Shown here: positions 1-7,665 of the stretch, in pieces
How positions within the stretch are numbered: the first letter of the stretch is position 1
Layout: every line of letters starts with the position of its first letter
DNA from: an uncultured Muribaculaceae bacterium
GTDB lineage: Bacteria; Bacteroidota; Bacteroidia; Bacteroidales; Muribaculaceae
Length of the DNA: 26,687 nucleotides
Assembly: GCA_910584735.1 (NCBI GenBank)
Contig: CAJUBM010000027.1
Location: 1 to 26,687 of the forward strand
Direction: 5' to 3'
Position numbers and translations under genes: made by a program
Notes under the pieces: model-generated
The model's database searches: none
Seen by the model: only the letters and a program-made list of their open reading frames with translations
Told to the model about the DNA's origin: nothing

Positions 1-26
1 AGTTAGTGGGGGATTTTCGGCTGCGC

Positions 27-66
27 CTCTCCGGGTGGCCTGCCGTCCCGGAGGTCCGGCGCCACT
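27..66 (+). repeat. Dispersed palindromic repeat, copy 1 (REP-like)
   Basis: This 40-nt block differs at one position from the block at 19303-19342 and from the reverse complement of 19181-19220. The core (35-65) folds into a hairpin: GTGGC at 35-39 pairs with GCCAC at 61-65. A 2-nt bulge is followed by GCCG pairing with CGGC, and then a small CC/GG stem closes a CGGA loop. Size, GC-richness, imperfect palindromy and position 3' of a gene resemble bacterial REP elements. That class label is an inference, since only three copies are visible. Confidence 0.75.
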
Positions 67-98
67 ATTAAGTTGCCAAAGATGACGAGCTTTCGGTA

Positions 99-127
99 GG
101 TGCCTTTCTGAATTTTGATACGGCGCC
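99..127 (+). repeat. Second stem-loop of the repeat element, copy 1
   Basis: GGTGCC (99-104) can pair with GGCGCC (122-127) through one G-U pair. The loop contains TGAATTTTGA (109-118), which recurs exactly at 19379-19388, also inside a stem-loop and at a similar distance downstream of the palindromic repeat. The stem bases differ between the two copies while pairing is kept. This suggests that the mobile or conserved unit is longer than the 40-nt palindrome. Confidence 0.5.
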
Positions 128-159
128 TCACATTTTTATATTATCTGATAAGTCGTGGC

Positions 160-1464
160 CTATTTGTTTTGCGGAGGATTGTTGCGGGGTTTGCTGTTGC
201 GAGGGCGGAAGTTGCGCTTTGGTTTGCCTACATGTTTTGGCTTTCTATCGCGATTCCCCTCCGGGCGCCTCCCTCGCTGGGTGCGGGTGCCGTTGTTGCC
301 ACCACGGCGTTCGGGACGGTATTGTGGCGTTTCGCCGAATTCGGCAGGGACTTCCTCTTTCTTCACCTCGTAACCGAGGAATTTCTCAATGCCGCCGAAC
401 TTCTGCTGCTCTCGCGGACTGATGAATGTCACGGCCTCACCTCCGGCTCCGGCGCGGGCAGTGCGTCCGATGCGGTGAACATAGTCTTCGGCCTCATGCG
501 GTACATCGTAGTTGACTACCATCGAGATGTCGTCAATGTCTATGCCTCGGGCGAGGATGTCTGTAGCCACAAGTATGTCAAGCCTGTTGGCGCGGAATTT
601 GAGCATAACCTCGTCACGTTGTTTCTGGTCAAGGTCGGAATGAATCTCGGCAGCCTTCAGCCCGGCACGTCTGAGTGTGCGTGTCAGGTCTTTGACGTTC
701 AGCTTGGAGGACGCGAATATGATTACCCTGCTGGCGTGTCGTGTTTTCAGTATGTGGCGTATGAGTGCGGCTTTTTGCGGTTCGTAGACCACGAATGCTG
801 ACTGCTGTATTTTTTCCGTAGGTCGCGACACGGCTATTTTCACCTCTGCCGGATTGTCCAATATAGCCTTGGCAAGCTGCTGTATGCGCGGGGGCATAGT
901 GGCCGAGAACATCAGTGTCTGCCGCGATGCGGGCATCTGTTTCACGATTGACATTATATCATCGTAGAAACCCATGTCAAGCATACGGTCGGCTTCGTCA
1001 AGAATGAGGTAGGATACCTTTGAGAGGTCCACGTACCCCATCTGCATATGTGCCAACAGGCGTCCCGGAGTGGCAATCACCACATCTGCGCCCAGCTTGA
1101 GCGCTTTCTGTTGTTGTGCGAAAGTGGCGCCGTCGGTCCCGCCGTAGATAGCTACAGATGTAAGTGGCAGATAGTAGGAGAAACCTTCCATCTGGCGGTC
1201 AATCTGCTGGGCGAGTTCGCGGGTGGGAGCCATTACGATGCAGTTTACCGATTCTTCAGGCTCCGGTAGGCGGTAAAGCCGGTCGATTACAGGAAGGAGG
1301 TAGGCGGCTGTTTTCCCGGTGCCGGTCTGTGCCACCGCGATAAGGTCGCGCCCTTCAAGCACATGCGGTATGGCCTGTTCCTGTACCGGCGTACATTCGT
1401 CGAAACGCATCACATCAAGTGCGTCAAGTATATCGTCGCTGAGGTCTAATTCGTCAAATCTCAT
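160..1464 (-). CDS. DEAD-box ATP-dependent RNA helicase (RhlE-like)
   Basis: This 434-residue protein should unwind or remodel RNA using ATP, in ribosome assembly or mRNA turnover; the exact target cannot be read from sequence. All superfamily 2 helicase motifs are visible in order: Q-motif region CTPVQEQAIP (24-33), Walker A AQTGTGKT (45-52), PTRELAQQ (80-87), TPGRLL (132-137), DEAD (156-159), SAT (187-189), ATDILARGIDID (300-311) and HRIGRTARAG (330-339). After about residue 385 comes a basic, Arg/Lys/Asn/Pro/Gly-rich low-complexity tail of about 50 residues, as in RhlE-type helicases, probably for non-specific RNA binding. The start at 1464 places the Q-motif at the usual distance from the N-terminus. 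The gene is divergent from purH, and a minus-strand -7 box lies at 1532-1539. Family assignment is secure; the RhlE subgroup is less so. Confidence 0.95.
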   Translation of the reverse strand: MRFDELDLSDDILDALDVMRFDECTPVQEQAIPHVLEGRDLIAVAQTGTGKTAAYLLPVIDRLYRLPEPEESVNCIVMAPTRELAQQIDRQMEGFSYYLPLTSVAIYGGTDGATFAQQQKALKLGADVVIATPGRLLAHMQMGYVDLSKVSYLILDEADRMLDMGFYDDIMSIVKQMPASRQTLMFSATMPPRIQQLAKAILDNPAEVKIAVSRPTEKIQQSAFVVYEPQKAALIRHILKTRHASRVIIFASSKLNVKDLTRTLRRAGLKAAEIHSDLDQKQRDEVMLKFRANRLDILVATDILARGIDIDDISMVVNYDVPHEAEDYVHRIGRTARAGAGGEAVTFISPREQQKFGGIEKFLGYEVKKEEVPAEFGETPQYRPERRGGNNGTRTQRGRRPEGNRDRKPKHVGKPKRNFRPRNSKPRNNPPQNK

Positions 1465-1531
1465 TAAAAAAATCGATGTAATTCATCCGGGTGTAGGCAT
1501 GTGATGCCCCTATACATCCCTTTCAATGGCA

Positions 1532-1539
1532 CAAAATTA
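1532..1539 (-). promoter_or_regulatory. Candidate -7 box for the DEAD-box gene
   Basis: Read on the minus strand this is TAATTTTG, an exact match to the Bacteroidetes TAnnTTTG -7 consensus, 68 nt upstream of the helicase start codon. I could not find a convincing TTG -33 element at the standard distance, so this rests on the -7 box and its position. Confidence 0.5.
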
Positions 1540-1591
1540 CAAAAAAATCCTCAATACGTTGTATAAGGTGTGAAAAGCCGGGAAAAATTCG

Positions 1592-1599
1592 TAACTTTG
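1592..1599 (+). promoter_or_regulatory. Candidate -7 box for purH
   Basis: TAACTTTG matches the Bacteroidetes TAnnTTTG -7 consensus exactly. Transcription would begin around 1604-1607. That makes the upstream in-frame ATG at 1604 essentially leaderless and supports translation from 1679 instead. No clear -33 TTG is seen at the normal spacing. Confidence 0.6.
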
Positions 1600-1678
1600 C
1601 AGCTTGATAAAAGGGGCGCGACACATCCTGCCGCCATTTTTCTCTCCTCCCCGTGCAACTGAAAACTTATCACTACCA

Positions 1679-3214
1679 ATGACCGACATTAAGGAAATCA
1701 AAACCGCCCTTGTATCAGTTTTCCACAAGGATGGCCTCGACGAAATCCTCAAACTTCTCCATAGCCACGGCGTGAGCTTCCTCTCCACCGGGGGCACCCA
1801 GTCCTTTATCGAAAGCCTCGGCTATCCGTGCCAGGCGGTAGAAGACCTCACCGGCTATCCTTCGATTCTCGGGGGTAGGGTGAAAACGCTCCATCCAAAG
1901 GTGTTCGGCGGCATACTCAGCCGTCGTGACAACGAGGGTGACCGCCAACAGGTCTCCGAATTCCAGATTCCTGATATAGACTTGGTTATTGTAGACCTCT
2001 ATCCATTCACCGAGACAGTTGCGTCCGGCGCCTCCCAGGCAGATATAATTGAAAAAATCGATATAGGCGGCATATCGCTCATACGTGCGGCTGCCAAGAA
2101 TTTCGCCGATGTGGTCATTGCCGCTTCCAAACACCAGTATGAGCCTCTTCGCAGGATGCTGGAGCGCAACGGGGCAAAATCAACACTTGCCGATCGTACG
2201 TTCTTTGCAAAAGAGGCCTTCGGGGTATCCTCGGCGTATGATTCGGCTATTTTCAACTATTTCGATTCTTTAGGGGAGCATCCTACGGCTCTGCGTATAG
2301 CCGTTGACGGTGAGAAGACCATGCGTTATGGTGAGAATCCTCATCAGAAAGGATATTTCTTCGGGAATCTTGAGAAGATGTTCACCCAGCTTCACGGCAA
2401 GGAAATATCATATAACAACCTCCTTGACATCGATGCCGCAACGGCGTTGATGGCCGAGTTCCCTGACGATGAGCCGACATTCGCCGTGCTAAAGCATAAC
2501 AATCCGTGCGGCGTGGCCACACGCGTTTCCGTGCTGGAGGCGTGGAAGGATGCTCTGGCAGGTGACCCCGTGTCGGCGTTCGGTGGTGTGCTGGTGTGCA
2601 ACTCGCTGATTGATGTGGCGACAGCAGAGGAGATTAACAAAATTTTCTTCGAAGTGCTGATTGCCCCGGCATATTCCGATGAGGCTTTAGCCGTGCTGCA
2701 ACAGAAGAAGAATCGCATAATACTGGTTCAGAACGAAAAGAACCGTGGCTCGCACCAGTTCCGCTCATGCCTTAACGGCGCACTTATGCAGGAACGCGAC
2801 CTTAAGGCCGAGACCCCGGAGGATTTGCGCACTGTAACGTCTACCCCTGTTAACCCTGCGGTGGTTGACGACCTGCTGTTTGCAAACCGGCTCGTGAAAC
2901 ATTGCAAGAGCAACGCCATAGTGCTTGCCAAGAACCGTCAGCTATACGCCGCCGGGGTAGGGCAGACTTCCCGTGTGGACTCCTTGCGCCAGGCAATCGA
3001 TAAAGCCCGGAATTTCGGCTTCGACCTTAATGGCGCCGTGATGGCATCGGATGCCTTCTTCCCCTTTGCCGACTGTGTGGAGATAGCCCATAACGCCGGG
3101 ATTGACGCCGTGGTGCAGCCCGGAGGCTCCATCCGAGATAATGATTCCATAAAATACTGTGACGAAAACGGTGTGGCTATGGCAATGACCGGCTTCCGCC
3201 ATTTCCGTCACTGA
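1679..3214 (+). CDS. purH: Bifunctional AICAR transformylase / IMP cyclohydrolase
   Basis: PurH catalyses the last two steps of purine synthesis in the cytoplasm: formylation of AICAR with 10-formyl-THF, then ring closure to IMP. The 511-residue protein has an N-terminal methylglyoxal-synthase-like IMP cyclohydrolase domain (STGGT 36-40, GGRVKTLHP 65-73) and a C-terminal transformylase domain. The latter shows MRYGENPHQ (215-223), LKHNNPCGVAT (271-281) with the catalytic Lys-His pair, DPVSAFGG (296-303), GVGQTSRVDS, and SDAFFPFAD near the end. The reading frame opens at 1604, but those extra 25 residues do not resemble the family and begin at the likely transcription start. The Met at 1679 starts the usual MTDIKEIKTALVSV-type N-terminus and gives the normal family length. 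It precedes mreB by 88 nt and may or may not be cotranscribed with it. Confidence 0.97.
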   Translation: MTDIKEIKTALVSVFHKDGLDEILKLLHSHGVSFLSTGGTQSFIESLGYPCQAVEDLTGYPSILGGRVKTLHPKVFGGILSRRDNEGDRQQVSEFQIPDIDLVIVDLYPFTETVASGASQADIIEKIDIGGISLIRAAAKNFADVVIAASKHQYEPLRRMLERNGAKSTLADRTFFAKEAFGVSSAYDSAIFNYFDSLGEHPTALRIAVDGEKTMRYGENPHQKGYFFGNLEKMFTQLHGKEISYNNLLDIDAATALMAEFPDDEPTFAVLKHNNPCGVATRVSVLEAWKDALAGDPVSAFGGVLVCNSLIDVATAEEINKIFFEVLIAPAYSDEALAVLQQKKNRIILVQNEKNRGSHQFRSCLNGALMQERDLKAETPEDLRTVTSTPVNPAVVDDLLFANRLVKHCKSNAIVLAKNRQLYAAGVGQTSRVDSLRQAIDKARNFGFDLNGAVMASDAFFPFADCVEIAHNAGIDAVVQPGGSIRDNDSIKYCDENGVAMAMTGFRHFRH

Positions 3215-3245
3215 TACTTTTTTATATTCAATATTTCCAGTTAAG

Positions 3246-3273
3246 TGGCCGGTAGAAATAACTATCCCGGTCA
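3246..3273 (+). other. Hairpin between purH and mreB
   Basis: TGGCCGG (3246-3252) pairs with CCGGTCA (3267-3273) through one G-U pair. TAG/CTA inside extends the stem, with a 2-nt bulge and an A-rich loop. There is no T-run after it, so it is not a classical intrinsic terminator. It may be a purH transcript end or a leader structure for mreB. Confidence 0.3.
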
Positions 3274-3302
3274 GTAGAATAATTTGAACAATTATTTAAA
3301 AG

Positions 3303-4322
3303 ATGAGATTGTTTTCTCTCACTAAAGAGATTGCCATAGACCTTGGCACTGCCAACACGGTCATTATCCATAACGATAAAATCGTAATTGATGAGCCTTC
3401 AATCGTGGCTCTCGACAATCGCACCGACAAGCTGATAGCTGTCGGCAAGGAAGCCTACCTTATGGAGGGTAAGGAACCTGCGGGCATACGCACAGTGCGT
3501 CCGCTCCGCAAAGGTGTTATCGCCGACTTCAATGCCGCCGAACTCATGATTCGCGGCCTTGTGAAGAAGGCTTCCTCGAAGAGCAACTGGTTCTCACCCT
3601 CGTTGCGTATGGTGGTGGGCATCCCTTCAGGTTCTACAGAGGTGGAGATACGTGCCGTGCGTGACTCCTCTGAGCATGCCGGAGGACGCGATGTCTATAT
3701 GATATATGAGCCTATGGCGGCCGCACTCGGTATCGGTCTTGATGTCGAGGCTCCTGAAGGCAACATGATTGTTGATATAGGTGGTGGTACTACCGAGATT
3801 GCGGTTATATCGCTCGGAGGTATCGTCAGCAACAAGTCCATACAGATTGCCGGCGATGACCTTACGGAGGATATAATGAACCATATGCGCCGCGCACATA
3901 ACGTCCGTGTCGGAGTCCGTACAGCCGAACAGATAAAGATGCACGTAGGGTCGGCACTTACCGAACTGGAGAATCCCCCTGAGGATTTCGTGGTACACGG
4001 CCCCAACCAGATGACGGCCCTCCCTATGGAGATTCCCGTTTCATACCAGGAGGTTTCGCACTGCATAGAGAAGACCATATCGAAGATAGAGACCGCCGTA
4101 CTCGGCGCCCTGGAGCAGACCCCTCCCGAGCTTTATGCCGATATCGTGCACAACGGTATCTGGCTGGCAGGTGGCGGAGCATTGCTTCGCGGGCTTGACA
4201 AGCGCCTTACCGATAAGATCGGAATCCAGTTCCATGTGGCTGAAGATCCTCTGCTGGCTGTTGCCAAAGGTACGGGAGTGGCATTGAAAAATGTGGAGAA
4301 TTTCTCATTCCTCATACGCTGA
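3303..4322 (+). CDS. mreB: Rod-shape-determining actin homologue MreB
   Basis: MreB forms membrane-associated actin-like filaments that guide lateral wall synthesis. The 339-residue protein has the actin/Hsp70 ATPase signatures: phosphate-1 loop DLGTANT (13-19), phosphate-2 region VDIGGGTTEIAVISLGG (157-173) and a C-terminal adenosine motif LAGGGALLRGLD. The basic and hydrophobic N-terminus (MRLFSL) fits membrane attachment. Length matches the family. It is the first gene of a tight rod cluster (mreB-mreC-mreD-mrdA-rodA) in the order usual for Bacteroidales. An AT-rich leader of 88 nt separates it from purH and probably carries the cluster promoter, but I found no exact TAnnTTTG box there. 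Confidence 0.98.
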   Translation: MRLFSLTKEIAIDLGTANTVIIHNDKIVIDEPSIVALDNRTDKLIAVGKEAYLMEGKEPAGIRTVRPLRKGVIADFNAAELMIRGLVKKASSKSNWFSPSLRMVVGIPSGSTEVEIRAVRDSSEHAGGRDVYMIYEPMAAALGIGLDVEAPEGNMIVDIGGGTTEIAVISLGGIVSNKSIQIAGDDLTEDIMNHMRRAHNVRVGVRTAEQIKMHVGSALTELENPPEDFVVHGPNQMTALPMEIPVSYQEVSHCIEKTISKIETAVLGALEQTPPELYADIVHNGIWLAGGGALLRGLDKRLTDKIGIQFHVAEDPLLAVAKGTGVALKNVENFSFLIR

Positions 4323-4349
4323 CGCCTACACAGGCTTTTGCATTAGGAG

Positions 4350-5204
4350 ATGCGGAATCTGTTAAATTTCATTCTCAGGTTCAGTTCGTGGTTCGTGTTC
4401 GCCTTCTTCGTGGTGGTGAGCTGTCTGCTGTTGTTCAGCCGTAATCCTTATCAGCATCATGTATGGCTTACCTCGGCTGGAGCCGTGTCGGGAGGGGTAT
4501 ATGATGCCGCCAACAACGTCACGGGGTATTTTAATCTCAGAGAGATTAACGAAGACCTTCAGCGGCGTACGGCCTCGCTTGAAGTGGAGGTGGTTGCACT
4601 GCGCGGACAGCTTAACCGTTACCGGCAGGCGGCCATACAGGATTCGTTGGCGGTTGATTCGGTAGCAAGCCGGTTTAAGTTTATAATAGCGACGGCTATA
4701 AATAATTCCGTATCAAAGCCATACAACTATGTGACTATCGACAAGGGTTCTGCCGACGGTATCCGCCCTGAGATGGGCGTTATGGACCAGAACGGTATAG
4801 TCGGTGTAGTGAACGTTGTCTCGCCACATTATGCAAGGGTAATATCGCTGCTGAATCCTAATTTCCGTCTTTCATGTAAGATACATGGCGGCGAGGCTTT
4901 CGGTTCGTTGGTCTGGGACGGTAAGAATTCACGCGAGGCACTGTTGGAGGAGTTGCCAAAACATACCCGCTTCCGCAAGGGGGACACAATCGTTACATCG
5001 GGTTATTCCGCCGTTTTCCCGGAGGGGATTCCCGTGGGTATCGTTATGGGTAACGCCCGTGGAAGCGATGACAACTTCTTCACTCTGCGTGTGCGGCTGC
5101 TTACCGACTTTACGGCCCTCTCCACAGTCAAGATTATCTCAAACACGGATATAGAGGAGATAAAGCAGGTGGAGGCCGATACGCGTCAGAACGAGGGTAC
5201 ATAG
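4350..5204 (+). CDS. mreC: Rod-shape-determining protein MreC
   Basis: MreC is a bitopic inner-membrane protein whose periplasmic part activates and links PBP2/RodA to MreB and MreD. The 284-residue sequence has a short cytoplasmic start, one transmembrane helix (about 8-29) and a heptad-rich coiled coil (about 62-95, with REINEDLQRRTASLEVEVVA). A beta-rich MreC domain follows, with the typical NNSVSKPYNYVTIDKGSADG and GVVNVVSPHYARVISLLNP segments. An AGGAG at 4345-4349 abuts the ATG with no spacer, so it is unlikely to act as a normal ribosome binding site for this start. The N-terminus nevertheless matches other Bacteroidales MreC proteins. It lies 27 nt after mreB and 13 nt before mreD, consistent with one operon. 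Confidence 0.95.
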   Translation: MRNLLNFILRFSSWFVFAFFVVVSCLLLFSRNPYQHHVWLTSAGAVSGGVYDAANNVTGYFNLREINEDLQRRTASLEVEVVALRGQLNRYRQAAIQDSLAVDSVASRFKFIIATAINNSVSKPYNYVTIDKGSADGIRPEMGVMDQNGIVGVVNVVSPHYARVISLLNPNFRLSCKIHGGEAFGSLVWDGKNSREALLEELPKHTRFRKGDTIVTSGYSAVFPEGIPVGIVMGNARGSDDNFFTLRVRLLTDFTALSTVKIISNTDIEEIKQVEADTRQNEGT

Positions 5205-5217
5205 TCCGGGATTTGAA

Positions 5218-5727
5218 ATGACAAAGGAATTTCTCAAATATCTTTTGATGTTCGTCATCTTAGTGGTGGCCCAGGTTGTCGTGTTCAACCATCTATGCCT
5301 GTGGAATGTGGCTATCCCGTTGGTGTTCATCTATTTTATTATAAAACTCCCGGTTACGCTTGCTCCGTCCTGGGTGATAACACTTTCATTTCTGCTGGGT
5401 CTGTCGGTTGATGTCTTTTCCAATACTCCCGGCATGAACTCCTTGTCCTGCACGGTTTTGAGTGTGTTCCGTCTTCCTGTACTCCGTCTCTATTATCCCC
5501 GCGAGGAGGATATGACCGTGCCCGAGCCGTCAGTGCGGACTCTCGGGTGGGGTGTTTTTATGAAATATGTGCTTACACTGACCTTCCTTTATTGCGTAAT
5601 GTTCTTCGTGATAGAGGCTTTTGCTTTCTACGACTGGGCTTTAATGCTTGGACGCGCGGCAGCTTCCACTTTACTTACTTTTATTATAATTCTCGCTATT
5701 GATTCCTTTACGGCGAAGCATCGTTGA
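5218..5727 (+). CDS. mreD: Rod-shape-determining protein MreD
   Basis: This is a small polytopic membrane protein of 169 residues with about five to six hydrophobic segments: residues 6-24, 27-43, 50-70 and 112-130, and two near the C-terminus ending at IIILAIDSFTAKHR. It contains the family-typical LSFLLGLSVDVFSNTPGMNSLSCTVL segment, where GLxxDVFsntpGmnslsc is the recognisable MreD signature. MreD couples MreC to the elongasome in the inner membrane. Identification relies on this motif, size, membrane topology and its place between mreC and mrdA; MreD sequences are poorly conserved otherwise. It is 36 nt from mrdA. Confidence 0.92.
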   Translation: MTKEFLKYLLMFVILVVAQVVVFNHLCLWNVAIPLVFIYFIIKLPVTLAPSWVITLSFLLGLSVDVFSNTPGMNSLSCTVLSVFRLPVLRLYYPREEDMTVPEPSVRTLGWGVFMKYVLTLTFLYCVMFFVIEAFAFYDWALMLGRAAASTLLTFIIILAIDSFTAKHR

Positions 5728-5763
5728 GACGGTTCCGCCTGAGGATTTCTCCCTCCATGGCTT

Positions 5764-7617
5764 ATGCGTAAAGATTATAGATTAGAGAAGCGTAAATATG
5801 TTGTCGGCGGCTTTTTGGTTGTGGTAGCCATTATATATATCTTCCGGCTTTTCTCTTTGCAGATTTCGGAAGATAAGTATAAGGACTATGCCGACAACAA
5901 TGCCTTCCTTAAAAAAACAGTCTATCCCTCACGCGGACTGATATACGACCGTAACGACTCGCTGGTGGTGTTCAACCAGCCGGCTTACGATGTGATGATG
6001 ATTCCGCGCGATGTGCATGATTTCGATACCATAGATTTCTGTAACACCCTCCAGATTACCCCCGAAATCCTGCGTGACCGACTGGCTGCAATGCGGGCTT
6101 CTGCCAGTTATTCGGCATATACTCCGCAGACCCTTATCTCACACCTGTCGGCACGTGATTACGGGCGTCTTCAGGAAAAACTTTACCGCTATCCCGGATT
6201 CTTTATCCAAAAAAGAGTTCTGCGCCAGTATAACTATAGCGGCGCTGGAAACCTGCTTGGGAATATACGCGAAGTGTCGCAGGCCGATATTAAAAAGGAT
6301 CCGTATTTTGAACCGGGTGATTATTGCGGAGACCTCGGTGTGGAGAAGAGCTACGATATCTTTCTGAGAGGAGTAAAAGGGAAGGAGATACTCATACGTG
6401 ATGCCAGAGGACGCATACGGGGGCGGTATGAGGATGGAGCCCGCGACATAGCGCCTATATCGGGACATAATCTGCGGCTGAGCATTGATATGGGACTGCA
6501 GCAGTATGCCGAGAGCCTGATGGTGAATAAAATCGGCGCCGTAGTCGCAATTGAGCCGCAGACAGGTGAGATACTATGCATGGTCTCATCTCCTACCTAC
6601 GACCCGTCGTGCCTTATCGGACGTGCGCGTGGAAAGAATTACGCCGCTCTTGTAGACGATCCGCAGAAACCGTTGTTCGACCGGGCATTGCAGGGAGCCT
6701 ATCCGCCGGGTTCCACGTTTAAGCCCACACAGGGACTTATCCTCCTTCAGGAGGGAATCGTCACGCTTGGCACCTCTTACCCCTGTTATCGCGGATTCGT
6801 AAACGGAGGGTTGCGTGTGGGGTGCCACGGGCATGGTTCCCCTATTGCTTTAAAGCCTGCTCTCCAGACATCATGCAATGCATATTTCTGCTGGGGCTTC
6901 AAAGCCATGGTAGACCGAAGGTCGAAATATGGCTCGTCAGATAAGGCTTTTGAAGTATGGAAAAAGCATCTGGTATCAATGGGATATGGCTATAAACTCG
7001 GTGTTGACCTTCCTCATGAGGGACGCGGCTTCATTCCCAATGCCAAATTCTATAACAAGGTTTATGGCGAAGGACGTTGGAGCGCGAATACTATTATATC
7101 CGTGTCAATCGGACAGGGGGAGATTCTTGCCACGCCGTTGCAGATTGCCAATCTGTGTGCCACCATAGCCAACCGAGGATGGTTTATAACGCCGCATGTT
7201 GTTAAAGAGATTTCCGATACCGTCATTGATGAGCAATATCGCACGAAGCGGAGACCTACCATTGACGCGCATTGGTATGACGAGGTGGCCCAGGGTATGC
7301 GTATGGCCGTTACGGGCGGTACTTGCCGGAAGGCCAACATCCCCGGGGTGGAGGTGGCCGGGAAAACCGGTACGGCCCAAAATCCCCATGGCCGCGACCA
7401 TTCCTCGTTCATAGGGTTCGCGCCATACGAGAATCCACGTATCGCGGTATGCGTCTATGTGGAGAACGGAGGCTGGGGTGCGTCTTTCGGCGTACCGATA
7501 GGGGCGCTGGTGATGGAGAGGTATCTTAACGGACATATTGCGCCTGAAAGGAAGCATATGGAGACCCAGATGCTTGAGTCGAACACAATTATATATAGCG
7601 GCGTCAGGAAGCATTGA
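5764..7617 (+). CDS. mrdA: Penicillin-binding protein 2 (elongasome transpeptidase)
   Basis: PBP2 is the class B transpeptidase that cross-links lateral peptidoglycan, working with RodA. The 617-residue protein has an N-terminal anchor helix (about 12-30) and a pedestal domain with PSRGLIYDRN (55-64). The transpeptidase domain carries the three catalytic motifs: SxxK at S317-T-F-K320, SxN as S370-C-N372, and KTG at 534-536 (GKTGTAQNPHG). A GQGEILATPLQ stretch (450-460) is also typical. Length is normal for PBP2. It sits directly upstream of rodA with a 48-nt gap. Beta-lactams selective for PBP2 would be expected to target it, as known for the family. Confidence 0.97.
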   Translation: MRKDYRLEKRKYVVGGFLVVVAIIYIFRLFSLQISEDKYKDYADNNAFLKKTVYPSRGLIYDRNDSLVVFNQPAYDVMMIPRDVHDFDTIDFCNTLQITPEILRDRLAAMRASASYSAYTPQTLISHLSARDYGRLQEKLYRYPGFFIQKRVLRQYNYSGAGNLLGNIREVSQADIKKDPYFEPGDYCGDLGVEKSYDIFLRGVKGKEILIRDARGRIRGRYEDGARDIAPISGHNLRLSIDMGLQQYAESLMVNKIGAVVAIEPQTGEILCMVSSPTYDPSCLIGRARGKNYAALVDDPQKPLFDRALQGAYPPGSTFKPTQGLILLQEGIVTLGTSYPCYRGFVNGGLRVGCHGHGSPIALKPALQTSCNAYFCWGFKAMVDRRSKYGSSDKAFEVWKKHLVSMGYGYKLGVDLPHEGRGFIPNAKFYNKVYGEGRWSANTIISVSIGQGEILATPLQIANLCATIANRGWFITPHVVKEISDTVIDEQYRTKRRPTIDAHWYDEVAQGMRMAVTGGTCRKANIPGVEVAGKTGTAQNPHGRDHSSFIGFAPYENPRIAVCVYVENGGWGASFGVPIGALVMERYLNGHIAPERKHMETQMLESNTIIYSGVRKH

Positions 7618-7665
7618 CGCAAGTGGAAACAGATTTCTAAAGACGTATTAAAAAGGAAAGATACG

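Larger units (their letters stand above)
1..159. other. Intergenic region at the left window edge
   Basis: I see no gene here. The stretch lies downstream of the DEAD-box helicase gene, which ends at 160 on the minus strand. It holds one copy of the dispersed GC-rich palindrome (27-66) and, further on, a second stem-loop (99-127). The remainder is AT-rich. There is no T-run terminator for the helicase; the palindromes are the only strong structures that could serve as its transcript end. Confidence 0.7.

Noticed and set aside
115..801. 228-codon open frame opposite the helicase gene
   Set aside because: It lies antisense to the conserved helicase C-terminal half, and its translation is low-complexity without a recognisable domain. 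It is a shadow of the high-GC codon pattern.
1604..1678. Upstream in-frame start for purH (25 extra residues)
   Set aside because: It begins at the expected transcription start given the TAACTTTG box at 1592-1599, and the extra residues do not resemble PurH. The Met at 1679 gives the normal family N-terminus.
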